64,000 nucleotides of DNA from Azolla caroliniana (taxonomy: Eukaryota > Polypodiophyta): positions 19,778,001 to 19,842,000 of the forward strand of contig JBHGNT010000006.1 in assembly GCA_043228905.1 (NCBI GenBank), given 5' to 3'. Both the position numbers and the translations under genes were made by a program. The notes under the pieces were generated by a model, which had not been told where the DNA came from, did not search any database, and saw nothing but the letters and a program-made list of their open reading frames with translations. Below are positions 32,662-45,065 of this stretch, one piece after another (within the stretch, counting starts at the first letter, position 1; each line of letters starts with the position of its first letter).

Positions 32662-33304
32662 TTTTTTCCAAAACAAAATATCCTTCCATTAGTTTTCAAA
32701 AAAACCTATCAAGTACAAACTACAAAAGAGATGGAAAAGGAAGAGGAAAAAGGACTATCCCAATAACTGGCCATGGAGGTATGACTACCCAGGTTTTAAT
32801 ATCCTTCTATTCTCTTCAATCCCAAGTTGCTTTTATTTCAAGCTACCATTTCTATATCATCATCCAGTAACATTTCATAGTTGAAAAGTATATTAACCTT
32901 GGTACTAACGGCAAATCCACCAAGTTTACACTCATCATATCGAATGCAATGCAAGCATGGCTTGTATAGTTGTCATTGAAAATAGAAATGTTTGGGTTAC
33001 ATTGTCTGAAATGTGCAAGAATGACTCGATACACTCTAGAAGATTTTGCAACTTGTAGTGCTTCTTTTGTTGTACTATGATTATTCATGATCGCTCCACC
33101 ATGTATGCTATCATCAAAAGTTGCGTCATATATTAAAACCGTAGGTCCAATCGAAGCTTCAACCATTGCTTCACAATGTCTTGTATCTCCTGAGTAAACA
33201 AGCTTCCAACCTGGTTCTACATTCCCTCCATTCTCTTGAAACTACCTCGTATGCATGAAGACAATGAACCACTTGTATGCTCACACAACTTCAGAGACCC
33301 ATAA
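32662..33304 (-). pseudogene. processed pseudogene of tRNase Z (long form), 5'-truncated
   Basis: The minus strand encodes the C-terminal part of tRNase Z, the endonuclease that trims tRNA 3' ends. It reads QVVHCLHAYEVV (conserved His motif), then after a one-base shift and stop GNVEPGWKLVYSGDTR (SGDT metal-binding motif). AMVEASIGPTVLIYDATF, NHSTTKEA, ILAHFRQ and CIAFDMMSVNLVDLP follow. No introns interrupt it. The insert is flanked by a 17-bp direct repeat TTCATGAGGTTAACTTT (32645-32661 and 33305-33321), and a T run adjoins the left copy, as expected for the poly(A) end of a minus-strand retrocopy. The N-terminal half is missing. This is a LINE-type retroposition product, not a working gene. 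Confidence 0.87.
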
Positions 33305-33540
33305 TTCATGAGGTTAACTTTATTAACAATTCGATCATTGTGATCACCTTCGAGGAAAGTACCCTGATGACAGTTTCTTTTAAAAGCAAATCATGGGCAA
33401 GAATTGAATCTATTATGGATGCTATTAAACACTACGTCGTTGAAGGGAACCCTCCACATTGATAATGGTCTACTCAATCGTATTGGCAAGAGTCCAAGAT
33501 TGTTGAGAGTTGAAGGATCAGTAGCGTCGAACGTTCCTTC

Positions 33541-34005
33541 TGGTCATAGACAAGATGCCACATAGAATGGTGGGGGTTGAACCCATAACCTTCTGGTCTT
33601 ATTGGGCAACCTTACCAATTGAGTTATATCCATCTATACATTATTGTATTGTGTAACACTCAACTTATTTCATTATAAATTGATCACTAGAACTTTCAAG
33701 AACCTTGTAGAGAATGCTTCTTCATGCACTCTCTAGAAGTCTTCTAACTTTCATGCATATCTCCACATTCTTGTATAAATATTGGGGTGCACCTTGATTA
33801 CAATCAAGGTGAACAACACCAATTATGAAAGCATATACAGTTCTTGTTTGTCTATCCTCTCTCTTGCTTGTTCTCTTGTCTATGCTCTCTCTCTCTCGCT
33901 ATCTCTTAATATTGAGCCTCGTCTACTTGTCCTTGACAATCTTGTGATCTTGCTTATGCTCTCGCTCTCTCTTAGTACTTAGCCTCATTCCACCTATTCG
34001 TGACA
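33541..34005 (+). repeat. 5' LTR of the plus-strand chromovirus
   Basis: It starts TGGTCATAGAC, aligned to TGTCATAGAC at 38576, and ends CGTGACA at 34005. Homology with the 3' copy runs to GATCACTA near 33689. It has a TATA box (TATAAATATTGGGG near 33775), then a perfect hairpin CACCTTGATT-AC-AATCAAGGTG at 33790-33811. An antisense tRNA-like block fills 33565-33640. Confidence 0.87.
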
Positions 34006-34038
34006 GTTTGTTCACCTTCCCATTTTCTAAGCTTCAAC

Positions 34039-35049
34039 ATGTCGGATCTTACCAAGAGAATAAATCACCTCATGGAAGCCATGCATCAACTTCAACTTGA
34101 GAATGACAAACTTCGGGAATCGTTACGGAAGCTTCAAGTTGGAACACCGATGGAACTCGAAGAAAAAAACAACTCTCCTCCTACATCAACAAATGTTCTA
34201 CCTATAGAGCTTGGTTCCTCGTCTATGCTTTCTCCGACTACTTCCCATCCCACTACAAGTTTGGAGCCCAATATTAGTTTACCTGACAAGTTCGATGGCA
34301 CAAGGAAGCACTTCCGAGGGTTCATAAATCAGATCAAGCTTATTATCCAACTACAGCCTCAACGGTATGCGGATGATTTTCGTCAAGTTGGTCTCATCGG
34401 GACCCTTCTGTCCGAAGATGCACAAGCTTGGTTTGCACCGTTGGTCGAAACTTCATCACCACTTCTACAAAATTTTCCTACCTTTCTGGCAGAGTTTGAG
34501 GCAACATTTGGGGATACGGACCGACGTTGAACTGCCATCACCAAACTCTATTCATTACATCAAGGTATGCATCCAGTATCCGTTTATGCCTCTAAATTTA
34601 GATAATTAGCATGTGATGTTCAGTGGGATGACCAAGCTCTTTGCGACCATTTTCGTTGGGGCCTTTGAAGTGAGATTAAAAATTTACTACTCAACTTTCC
34701 GGAGCCTACGTCATTGTCGCAAGCCATCACGCAAGCAGTTAGTTGTGACAATCGGTTGTTTGAGCTTCGTCAAGAGGAACGAGCAACTTCAAGGTGGAAA
34801 CCCTCTTCGAGATCTTCTCCATTGTCATCGTACGATGACCCCATGCCGATGGAAATTGATCGAGCTCGCGCCCCACCACTCACCGAGGGTGAATGGAGGT
34901 ATCGCCGAACCAACAAACTATGTTTATATTGTGGTGCATCCACCCATCTCATTCGTTTTTGCCCAATCAAGAATAATCAACAACAAATATCCACAAACAA
35001 TACAACAAGACGGCCCCAACAACGGGAAAACGACGGTGTCCAAGTATAG
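34039..35049 (+). pseudogene. chromovirus gag
   Basis: It starts MSDLTKRINHLMEAMHQLQ with a coiled-coil-like N-terminus. The capsid-type part reads LPDKFDGTRKHFRGFINQI and LLSEDAQAWFAPL. A stop at 34528 and others near 34605 and 34670 interrupt it. The frame resumes with SLSQAITQAVSCDNRLFELR and ends in a zinc knuckle CLYCGASTHLIRFC near 34930. The start is the first ATG after the LTR in the gag frame. Confidence 0.85.
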
Positions 35050-38000
35050 TAGGAGCCATGTGGTTGGACAATCTGCATTTGTGTCGCTCCCATAGTTCGG
35101 CTACATCGACAAAAGATTTCTCCTTTCCGGTAAGCATCCATTTCAAGTCTATTTCAATTAGATCCTTAACACTTCTAGATTCCAGGGCAACAACATGTTT
35201 TATGGACGAAAGGTTCGTTCATAAACACAAATTCCCAGTTGTCCAATTGTCCAAGCCAATCCTAGTGGAAGCTATCGATGGACGCATGCTTTCTTCGGGA
35301 GCAATCACCGAAGCCACTGTCCCACTTATCTTATAGCTCAGGAACCACCAGGAGGCCTTAACATTTTATGTTATCACTTCACCGCGACATCCAGTCATCC
35401 TCAATTTGTCTTGGTTGAAGGCACAGAATCCACTTGTTGATTGGCGCAATCACTCGATTATTTTCTCCCAAACCAACTCGGAGGTGCAAGCAATATCTCA
35501 TGTTGTTGCAGGTGCTCACCCTCCTATTAATGCAGGAATCAGCTCCAAGGCGGATGCTCACATCCCAGTCCCAACAAGGAAAATAGTGCATAGTGCCTCG
35601 TCGAGCAATCCAATGAGGACAGCTACTGACTCACTAGCGTCCAAGTATGAAGACTTCAATAACGTATTTGAGAAAAAGAATGTTGATCACGTGCTTGAGC
35701 ATCGACGCTACGATTGTCCGATCGATCTGCAAGAAGGTGCTAGTCCTCCCTTTGGCCCAATTTATGGGATGTCGGAACCAGAACTCCAGGCACTCCAAAC
35801 GTATCTCGATGAGAACCTTGAAAAGGGTTTTATTCAACCCTCAAAATCACCAGCAGGAGCTCCTATTTTGTTCGCAAAAAAGAAAGATGGATCCTTACGC
35901 CTTTGCGTCGACTATCGGGATCTAAACAAGATTATTGTTCGCAACCGCTACCCACTACCTCTCATCCCAGAGTTGTTGGATCGACTCTGGATTGGGAAGA
36001 TCTTCTCCAAGCTTGACCTACTGGGAGCATTACAATTTAGTATGGATCAAACGTGGAGATGAATGGAAAACCACCTTTAGAACGCGCTACGGACATTTCG
36101 AGTATAAGGTAATGCTTTTCAGCCTCACTAATGTTCCTGGAGTATTTCAGCATATGATGAATGACATATTCCGAGAATATATCTAGATCACTTTGTTGTG
36201 ATCTATCTAGATGATATCTTGGTCTTCTCTTCGAACATCAAGGAGCATACTCGACATGTCAGGTTAGTCCTCGCCAAACTTCACGAGCACGGACTCTATG
36301 CTAAAAGTGAAAAATGTGAATTTGATCGTACTTCTGTAGAGTTTCTTGGGTATGTCATTTCGACACAGGGAATCACAATGGACACACGGAAAGTCAAGAA
36401 TATCCAAGAGTGGGTTGTCCTAACTCGAGTACGAGATGTGCAATCATTCCTTGGTTTTGCCAATTTTTATCGTCGCTTCATCAAAGGATTCTCAATGATC
36501 GCACAACCTCTCATTGCTCTTACCCGTAAGGATGCTAATTTCAAATGGACAACAACTGCCCAAAAGGCGTACGACTTGCTGAAACAAGCCTTTACTATAG
36601 CATCAGTCCTTTTACATCCTGACCCAACTAAGCCTTTCCAAGTCAAAACAGATGCTTCTGATTTCGCCATTGGGGTGATCCTCTCCCATCCAGATGAGAT
36701 CGGTATGCTTCACCTGGTGGCTTACTACTCCCGCAAATTCACGGCCCCAGAAATCAACTACCCCATATACGACAAGGAGCTTCTCGCTATTATTGCTGCT
36801 TTTGAAGAATTGAGACCCTATTTAGCCGGGGTGCAACACTGTATCCAAGTGATTACCGATCACAAAAATCTAATATACTTTTCTACCACACGAACCTTAA
36901 ATTGTAGACAGGCGCGATGGTCGACCTTCTTGGCAGACTATGATTTTGAGATAATCTTTCAACCTTGTGCTCAACACACAACGACCGATGTCTTATCCCG
37001 TCGGTCGGAGTTTGAGCTCACTCCTGAGAATGAAGCCTATGTTCAGCAGTCCTAGAGTTTGTTAAAGCCTAACCAATTCTACAACTTCGCGACTTGCTTG
37101 CTCCGGGATGACTCTTTGCTCAAGCAAATAGCAGAAGCCACTACGACTGACAAGTTCGCCATAGAGGTCAACGCAAGTATCACAAACCCCTCCCATGAAC
37201 CCAAAAGACCTGATTTAGCTCGTTTTACAATTCAGGATAATCTTTTGTATGTCCCAGAAGGTCCTTGTCGGACAAGGGTGCTTCACGAGTGTCACGATGA
37301 TCCACTTGTTGGTCATTTTGGCATTGAGAAAACCTTGGAGTTGATATCTCGGGGATATTGGTGGCCACAACCATGGAGATTGGTCAAAGAGTTCGTTAAG
37401 TCATGCGACGTTTGTGCTCGCTCTAAAGCATCTCATCATCGACCATATGGTCTCCTTTGCCCTCTCCCAATCCCCAAACGGCCTTGGGCCTCTCTTTCCA
37501 TGGATTTCATCATTGACCTTCCCTTTGTTGGTGGTTATGACTCGGTATTCGTCATGGTTGATCGCTTCACCAAGATGGCTCATTTTACTCCATGTGCCAA
37601 AACCATTACCGGAGAGGAGACAACCGATTTGTTTTTCAAAAATGTGGTTCGACTACATGGAGTCCCGAACAATATCACTTCTAATCGAGGACCACAATTT
37701 GTTTCCAATTTCTGGCAACGCCTTCTGCAAACCTTCGGTTGTACTGTGAATCTATCTTCCGCTTATCATCCGCAAACTGATGGACAAACGGAGCGGGTTA
37801 ACCAAATCTTGGAACAATACTTGTGGTGCTCTCTTAGTTACCACCAAGACAACTGGGTTGACCTTCTCCCACTTGCCGAGTTCGCCTACAACAACTCTTT
37901 GCATGCATCTACATGAGTTACTCCATTTTTCGCCAACTACGGTCTCCACCCCCGCTTCAACATTTCGCTTCCCTCTGACTCTGTCAATCCTTCTGCGGAG

Positions 38001-38565
38001 GACCGGGCACGTCTCTTGGAGGATGTACATCGCGATCTTTCCTTGGAGCTCACCCTCGCTGGCAAACACTACGAGCAAGCTGACCATCATCGCTTAGATG
38101 CTCAACAATTCGAGGTAGGAGACTTTGTTTGGCTTCTCCGTCGCAATATTGCCACCACTCGTCCTTGTCCGAAGCTTGATTACAAGAAGTTAGGCCCTTT
38201 CCGAATCATTGAGAAAATTGGTTCCATGGGTGTCCGTTTAGAGCTACCATCCCACTTTCATATTCATAATGTATTCCATGTCTCCCTTCTAGAAAATCGC
38301 CATATATATGAAATCCCCGGTCGACACCCATCTCCTCCACCACCAATCCAGCTCTCAACCGGAGAAGAATATGAGGTTGACCAAATTCTCGACTCTCATC
38401 TCTTCCGTCGCTAGCTTCAATACCTTGTCCTTTGGAAAGGGTATCTGATCTCTGAAGCAACATGGGAGCCGGCACATCATCTCAAGCATGCCCCGGACAT
38501 AGTTCAAGCATTTCATGAACGTTATCCACAAAAACCGACTGAGGGTCCAAGGGGGCGGCCGTAGA
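35050..38565 (+). pseudogene. chromovirus pol: protease to chromodomain
   Basis: Protease near 35190 has LLDSRATTCFM, where R replaces the catalytic-motif Gly of D-S-G. Reverse transcriptase ([18 protein letters not shown]) is interrupted by a base loss near 36030 and a two-base change near 36180 that flank [18 protein letters not shown]. It continues as VIYLDDILVFSS, then SFLGFANFYRRF. RNase H: KTDASDFAIGVIL and ITDHKNLIYF. Integrase (37059-37916): [50 protein letters not shown]. After stops at 37914 and 38412 it ends in a chromodomain-like EEYEVDQILDSHLFRR with LQYLVLWKGYLISEATWEP. Five or more stops mark it as older than the minus-strand copy. Confidence 0.94.
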
Positions 38566-38575
38566 GGGAGGATAA

Positions 38576-39410
38576 TGTCATAGACAGGATGCCACATAGA
38601 ATGGTGGGGGTTGAACCCATTGTTAGGAAACAAGTCCCTCCGGATGGGAAGTGAGAAGAACCGTGTTGATGAGCAACTCGGCTGAGGCCGAATCCGGATG
38701 TGGAGTACCCGGCAACGGAAGACCCGGTGAGAACCGGATGTGGAGTACCCAACAATGGAAGACCCGGTGAGAACCGGATGTGGCGTACCCGGCAACGAAA
38801 GACCCGGTGAGAACCAGATGTCGCAGGCCTGGTGAGAACCTCTCATCGGATGGAAGGGACATATATGTAAATATGTTCCAGAGAGCCCACTGGGGCTATA
38901 TTTGTAAATAGCCCGAAAGTCATATTAGTATAAATATGACCTAGGGCAAACTTAATATATGACGATAGAGTTATTTGTGGGTGTAACTTTTGTACAGTGC
39001 GTAAGAGAGGTAGAGAGAGCGATATACAGAGATTGTTGCCTCTGTTGTAACCGCCTGGTGGCGAAGCGAGGGAGCAAGAGGTTGTTGCCTCTGTGCCCCA
39101 TGTTGTAATCTTGATATAGTGATATTTTGCAGTCTGAGGGCTGCCGTGGTTTTTCCCATATTTGGGTTTTCCACGTTAACATCCTGTGCACTCTCTTCTT
39201 TACTGTTTCGTGCGTAGATACATCTCTCCACATCCCTGTTTTCTGTGACTGATCCGACGTCTTGGTTGTGGCCGAGCATAGTTGGAGACAAGTATCCTAT
39301 CACCCATGACCTTCTGGTCTTATTAGACAACCTTACCAATTGAGCTACATCCATCTATGCATTATTGTATTGTGTAACACTCAACTTATTTCAATATAGA
39401 TTGATCACTA
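38576..39410 (+). repeat. truncated 3' LTR of the plus-strand chromovirus, split by a solo LTR
   Basis: After a purine-rich GTAGAGGGAGGATAA the LTR starts TGTCATAGACAGG. It matches the 5' LTR through AACCCAT (38620), is interrupted by 38621-39302 and resumes as CCCATGACCTTC to GATCACTA at 39410. The remaining roughly 315 bases of the 5' LTR are missing. The lost part would hold the TATA box and R region. RPB5 begins 172 bases further on. Confidence 0.88.
38621..39302 (+). mobile_element. solo LTR of a copia-type element with 5-bp target duplication
   Basis: Its ends are TGTTAGGA and TCCTATCA, flanked by CCCAT at 38616-38620 and 39303-39307. It holds about four copies of a 40-bp repeat (GACCCGGTGAGAACCGGATG and on, 38725-38835) and a TATA-like TATAAATATGACC (38930). 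Its late TTTTTCCCATATTTGGGTTT block is familiar from copia LTRs. No internal region remains, so unequal recombination probably removed it. Confidence 0.88.
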
Positions 39411-39581
39411 AACCTAGGGGTATTTCTGTAATTTCAAAAACTTGAGACAGTTTCTTCATGTCTGTAGACTGTGTGAGAGAGAGAGAGATAGAAACAGAGA
39501 GACAGAGAGATCGTGTGTGTGTGAGAGTGAGAGAGAGAGAGAGTGAGTGAGTGAGAGTGAGTGACTGTGTGCGTGTGCGCC

Positions 39582-39875
39582 ATGGCTTCTCATCAACAGC
39601 TCGATGAGCAGAGTGGTCGTCTCTACCGAATCCGGAGAACTGTGATGCAGATGTTGAGAGATCGAGACTACCTTGTTGCAGATTTCGAGATCTCCATGTC
39701 TAAAAACGAGTTCAGGGAGAAGTACGGTGACGAGCCCAAAAGAGATGACTTTGTCATCATCAAGTCTAAGCGTTCTAACCCTTCTGAACAGGTATTCTAT
39801 TAAATTGTTCATTTGCGAATGCGAACCTACTTAATACACGGGTTATTAGAAAGGAATTTAATCAATGCGAAGGCT

Positions 39876-39919
<44 letters not shown>

Positions 39920-42900
39920 CCCATGCTTTATTCGTTGAACTAAGGTCATTTCAGAAATTTCACAAGTATGATGAAAAGGAAGAATATAATTACATCACAT
40001 GCATACACGTTATTCCTTAATCGAAATGACACTTGAAGAAAGTAAGAAAAACCCAATGGCATCTGGTGAAATACATAGGAGTTTTTTCTTCCAAACTCAA
40101 ATACACATCATTGATTGATCAGATGGTAATTGGGGAATTACAAAAAACCTGAAGTCATTTCAGAGTTTTGCCAACCAACAAAGAAAGGATCAATTTGAGG
40201 AGAACGACTACAATTAACCTGAGAAGGGAAGGAAATACGCGAAGATGGTACTTCATCCAAGGGTCAAATGGTATTTGGGGAAATATGAAAAATCTAAGAG
40301 CATATGAGGAGGGAGAATACAGAAAAATATAAAGCCATTCCGGAGTGTTTTCCTACCAACTAACTAACTCAAAAGAGGATCAATCCTGATTGTTTAAGTA
40401 TTAACATTGGCAAATATTACATCTATTGCTGTTTTAGTGCTTGATACCATTGTAATGAAGGGTCAATGATTATAACTGTATAATTAACATAGTGAATGTA
40501 CTTACTTACCCTTTAGTGCCTGCCACTAATTGTAACAAAGGATTGATCCTAATCATGAGCCAACTTAATGAAATCATACAAAATGTTAGTTTTTAGTGTG
40601 TTATAATAAGGATTGGTCCAAATTATGTAATTAACTATACCCTCTCCCTAGCTGTTTGTGTTCTTTCCAGAGGAACCAAAGGTTGGAGTGAAGACAATTA
40701 AGACATATGCTGAGCGCATGAAATCAGAGAATGTGCACAGGGCCATACTTGTTGTGCAGCAAAATTTAACTCCATTTGCAAAACAATGTGTGAGCGAGAT
40801 GTCATCAAAGTACCTCCTGGAGGTTTTTCAGGTAATAGCCATTTATGTAGAGCATTAATATGATATTTAAATTAATTATCTTCCTTGTAACAAAATGAAA
40901 AATGCTCTAAGTATATTCCGTACTAGTCAAATTTCTCAAGATTGGTTATTGATGACTGATGCTGTCCTCATTCATCATGAATACGTATTCAGTCTACATG
41001 GTTTTCTCATCCATCGCATTGAGCTTCTTGAACAACCATTCGTGGTAAGTCTTTAACATTGAGCTTCAGCTTTTGTGTCATAATAGTAACAAGCATTTAT
41101 TTTTGTTGAGAAGGGACATTCCAATTGTTCAACGAATTTTGTTTTTCTTTTCTCTTGGTTAGGATTTTCTTTTGTTTGTTGATCATAAATTTGTGATTTC
41201 CAAAACTTTGTCTCTTTTCCCCACCTTTGAGCATGTGCTCTTCACCTTAAAAAAGAGAAATATATATTAACTTCTTTTAAGATGCCAAAATGGTCAATGA
41301 GATCTAATGAGAGATGATGTCTTAAACTGTTATCTCAGTTTGGAGAAAGAAAAGCCAAGATAAATATAGCTAGATACAGTTAAACCTCCCAAGGTACAAG
41401 ATTTTCTTACTATAGCACTCAATTTTTTTGCTTAGATGAACTCAATTTAAGGCCTTCGAAAGATATCCAGGGCAACCCACCTCATGTTGAACTAGGCCTC
41501 ACAAAAGTGACTCCTGATTATATATATGGTTACAATCTCCACTGCCAAATTGGTTGAGCCAAGCTTAAGATGCATTGAAGATCATCATCTCTGTCTTCTC
41601 TTTCACTGTTTGATCTCAATAATAAGAAAACACTTGTAATGCATCAATGTAGTGATTGCGCCCTGTCATGAACACAATGTCCTCTTCATATTGTAGAATT
41701 GAGATCAATGTATCAATCACCTCCTGTTCCCTTGGTCCCCCCATGGCAATGTCCCCTTGGTCACCTTTTACCAAAGTGTCAAAGAGAGAGGGAAAACTTG
41801 CTTCATGCCTATGGTGCTGATAATCTCCTCTGAAAAGCCTCATGGTACTCTGATCCTCCCTGTTACCTTCTTATAAAGTGTTGCAGTGAACCCTAATGGG
41901 GAGAGATGGTGATGTCAATGATATTAATTTCCTCAGGGAGCCAATGCAACCATGAGACCAACACTAATTTTTTAAGTACTCTCCCCAACTATGTAGAACA
42001 ATAACCATGTAGGCGTGGGAACTAAAGTAAAATATAAAAGATGAAATGTAAGCTAGTTACCAAATTTCACAGTTTTGAGCTTTTATGAGTTTTGGTTCTG
42101 TGGTGAGTAGATGACAAAGAGCATGCCTGGTGTTGTGCCAGATGGTTCCATCCTCATTAGAAATTCCTGAAAGCTAGTATAACCTTGTAGCAAATCTATC
42201 ATGCCTAATATGTTCATTTGCAAGGCATTCCAAAGTGGCATGTTCTTTTGTTTCTGGTAAGTTACATATTCTCTTTTTCTGATCAATACTCAGCCAACCC
42301 TCAGTTTCTACTCTCAATGTGTGTGATTATGTGTACATCTGTGTGATGGCATGTCTCGCCCTCTTAGACATTGGTGTCCAGATGTGAGCTTGGTCATTGA
42401 CCTTGCTGCCCATGGTCATTTTCCCAGCACAGAGTATTAATATGGCTGTAAGAGTACTCAAACTTAGATCTATGTGGTATTGTCCCCCATTTCATTTTGA
42501 GGATTACAGATGTGAATGGGTAAACCATCAATTCATGTTCTGCTCATAGCCTAATATTCTTCAACATGCCATCTTGTAAACCTTTTCTGGATATCATGGA
42601 CTCAAATGGATGAAAGAGATGGAGGGTTTACAGAATAGGATAGACCAAATCAAAGATACACATGCAGCTGTAAGTAAAAGGCAACCACGTAAAACAGTTG
42701 AATAGATGTAATGTAATTGGCTGTGGTTCTATCATCATTACAAATTCTGGAAAGCTAATACAACCTTTAGGAATTCTTGAAAGCTTGTACAACCTTGTAG
42801 GAATTCTTGAAAATCATGTCTTATATCTTTATATGCATTCAACACCTACATTTCACAGTGGCATCGAGTAAAATAGTGCTCATAGCGTAGCAAACAGAAT

Positions 42901-43643
42901 CGCTAGCGTCATTGGCTGTTATGCATTCAATACCTACATTCCACAATGGAATCTAGTAAAATAGTGCATATAGTGAGATTTGAACCACTAGGATACAGCC
43001 CTCCCAATAGGAAAGAAGAGAGAGCATGTATTTTATCATTGTAAACATATTGCAGGATTCAGAGTTGCTTGTGAATATTAAAGAACATGTGCTGGTTCCA
43101 GAACATCAATTGCTTACTCCAGATGAGAAGAAGGCGTTACTAGAGCGTTACACAGTGAAAGAGACACAGGTTTGTGTTTCACGTCCGATGTTTTTGCACA
43201 TAAAGTTTATCTCCATTCATAAATGCAGAAAAAGATGGTCCTTTTCAGTAAAATGGTGCATGAATTTTGGCACTAGTTGGTTGGAAATAGTTATAAAGGG
43301 AACAAAATTCAATAGATATATGTAGATGTCATACTAAATTCGCAATAAATGGATCATATTTTCTCATAATTTCCCATCATAAGATGGGAAATCGGCCAAT
43401 TAGCAAATAAAAAGAAAACAAAATCCAGAACACAAGCAATCTCCATCTATCATTAATTTTGTCCAAGCATGGATGGGGATGTAAGAACAAGAGTTTTCAT
43501 GTTGTTTTAACATACAGCTTCCACGTATGCAAGAAAGTGATCCGGTATCTCGATATTACGGGCTCAAAAGAGGAAATGTGGTGAAAATTATTCGTTCTAG
43601 TGAGACTGCAGGACGTTACGTCACATATCGATTCGTTGTTTAA
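39582..43643 (+). CDS. RPB5 (NRPB5): RNA polymerase subunit RPB5 (shared subunit 5)
   Basis: Exons are 39582-39791, 40652-40831, 43056-43169 and 43518-43643, all with GT-AG introns in phase 0, giving 209 residues (plant homologues are about 205). RPB5 is a subunit shared by nuclear RNA polymerases I, II and III, and in plants also by Pol IV; it forms part of the lower jaw around incoming DNA. The N-terminal jaw domain reads [17 protein letters not shown] and [16 protein letters not shown], then VGVKTIKTY and [13 protein letters not shown]. The C-terminal assembly domain reads [42 protein letters not shown] and [14 protein letters not shown], close to archaeal RpoH. The short N-terminus suggests the general form and not the Pol V-specific NRPE5. 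The start is the ATG in a good context (GCGCCATGGCT). No stops or frame breaks. Confidence 0.97.
39881..39914. repeat. (TA)n microsatellite in RPB5 intron 1
   Basis: A run of 17 TA units lies about 90 bases inside the first intron. RPB5 intron 2 (40832-43055, 2.2 kb) is otherwise without a gene I recognise. Confidence 0.95.
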
Positions 43644-45065
43644 TAATGAATTCACACTAAAGGAGAAAAGATGGTTTAATCTGTTCTCTTCTACCACTAT
43701 TGCAATAGTCTTCTTTGCTATGACCTTATGGTCATATCTCCCCAAGGTTAATTTTCTGTAAAACTTAACCTGTAATCCTTATCCTTACTAAAGCTCTTAT
43801 AATAAGACCTGGTTTTGTGAATGCTATATACTATGGATTGCATTGTCTTTCATAAGCCAATGTTATCATTATCAACCTTTGGGTAAATGCCTTCAGGAAA
43901 ATCTTTCCCAAACATTAACTTGTTGTCCAAAAATAACGTGGAGACTGGGTCTCCCACGTGTTGTATTACAGATCTTGTAAATTATATATGAGAATTGTCT
44001 TTCTGTAGGACAATGTCGTAATCTTCAAAACTTGTGATGTGGAAAATGCGTGCCTTTGTAAGAAAAAATTCAGGTGCAAATAATGAATTTGTAAAGAAGT
44101 GGTAATTGAATGTCAATATACATAATGATCTGACATGAAAATACAAATGCTTATTACAATGAATATAAACAATAGACATGTTAACGTGCTTAAAACTTGA
44201 ACTAGTGACATTGGGTTTATAAAGCACAAGCATCTTAACATATGATTTGGATAAGCTCTACAATATCATTTAAATTCTTGATTGTGAATGCATTTGCTGA
44301 AGAATTATGAGGATTATTCCAAATGGCTGTAGCCTGTAAGCGTATAGGTTTTTGAAACAAGCACAAATTTGTGATGTTTGAGCAACCTTGTGAGGACTAT
44401 TATTGTAATGTCGAAGAGTATTATATGTCATGATTCATGCATGAGCAGTAGGCAGATTAGTATCCTCTTCTTCACACTTCAAAGCAAACAATTGCGGCCC
44501 TCTCTTTGTAGGCACAGATGCATTGATATTATTGAATCCACAAAAATAGAGTTTTCTTGATTCTGTAGAGTATAACAAAAAGTTCTCTATGAGAGTGGGT
44601 CAATAAAATGAACGTATGTAGTTGAACGCAAACCATTGTCTTGTTACTCATAAAAGTAGAAATATTAGTTTGTCATCCATCCCATGAAGTAGTTTGGCAT
44701 GTTGGAACAACAAAGGAGTTCATAATTTGAGATCAGTAATTGGCTTTCTTGCATAGTGCCAGTCCAAGTACATAGGGAGGGACCAGGGTAGCAAAGAGTG
44801 AGGAAAATACGTGATCAACTTTTTTGGGGCCACAAACTATAGGAGGAGTTGTTATTTATAAGGCGTATTTGTTTTGTTAGGCACATCAAAGTTGATCTAA
44901 TTACATATTTGCATTAGCATATTCGTGTCCTCATAAATAAATATGTATGATGAGATCGTGCAAGAGAGAAAAATATATCAATTTGTTCAAGATGCCCCTC
45001 ACTCATTCGTACTTGTTCAAGGTGACTAGAGTAGTGCCAGCCCTAAGAAATGAAGCAATGAATGA
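43644..45065. other. RPB5 3' region and intergenic spacer
   Basis: The sequence is AT-rich. Near-by AATAAT and AATAAG motifs after 43644 could serve polyadenylation of RPB5. I see no gene, and no repeat I can name. Confidence 0.5.

Noticed and set aside
41616-41843. A 75-codon minus-strand frame in RPB5 intron 2 as a nested gene.
   Set aside because: No domain is recognisable; it may be an old repeat fragment, but I could not show this.
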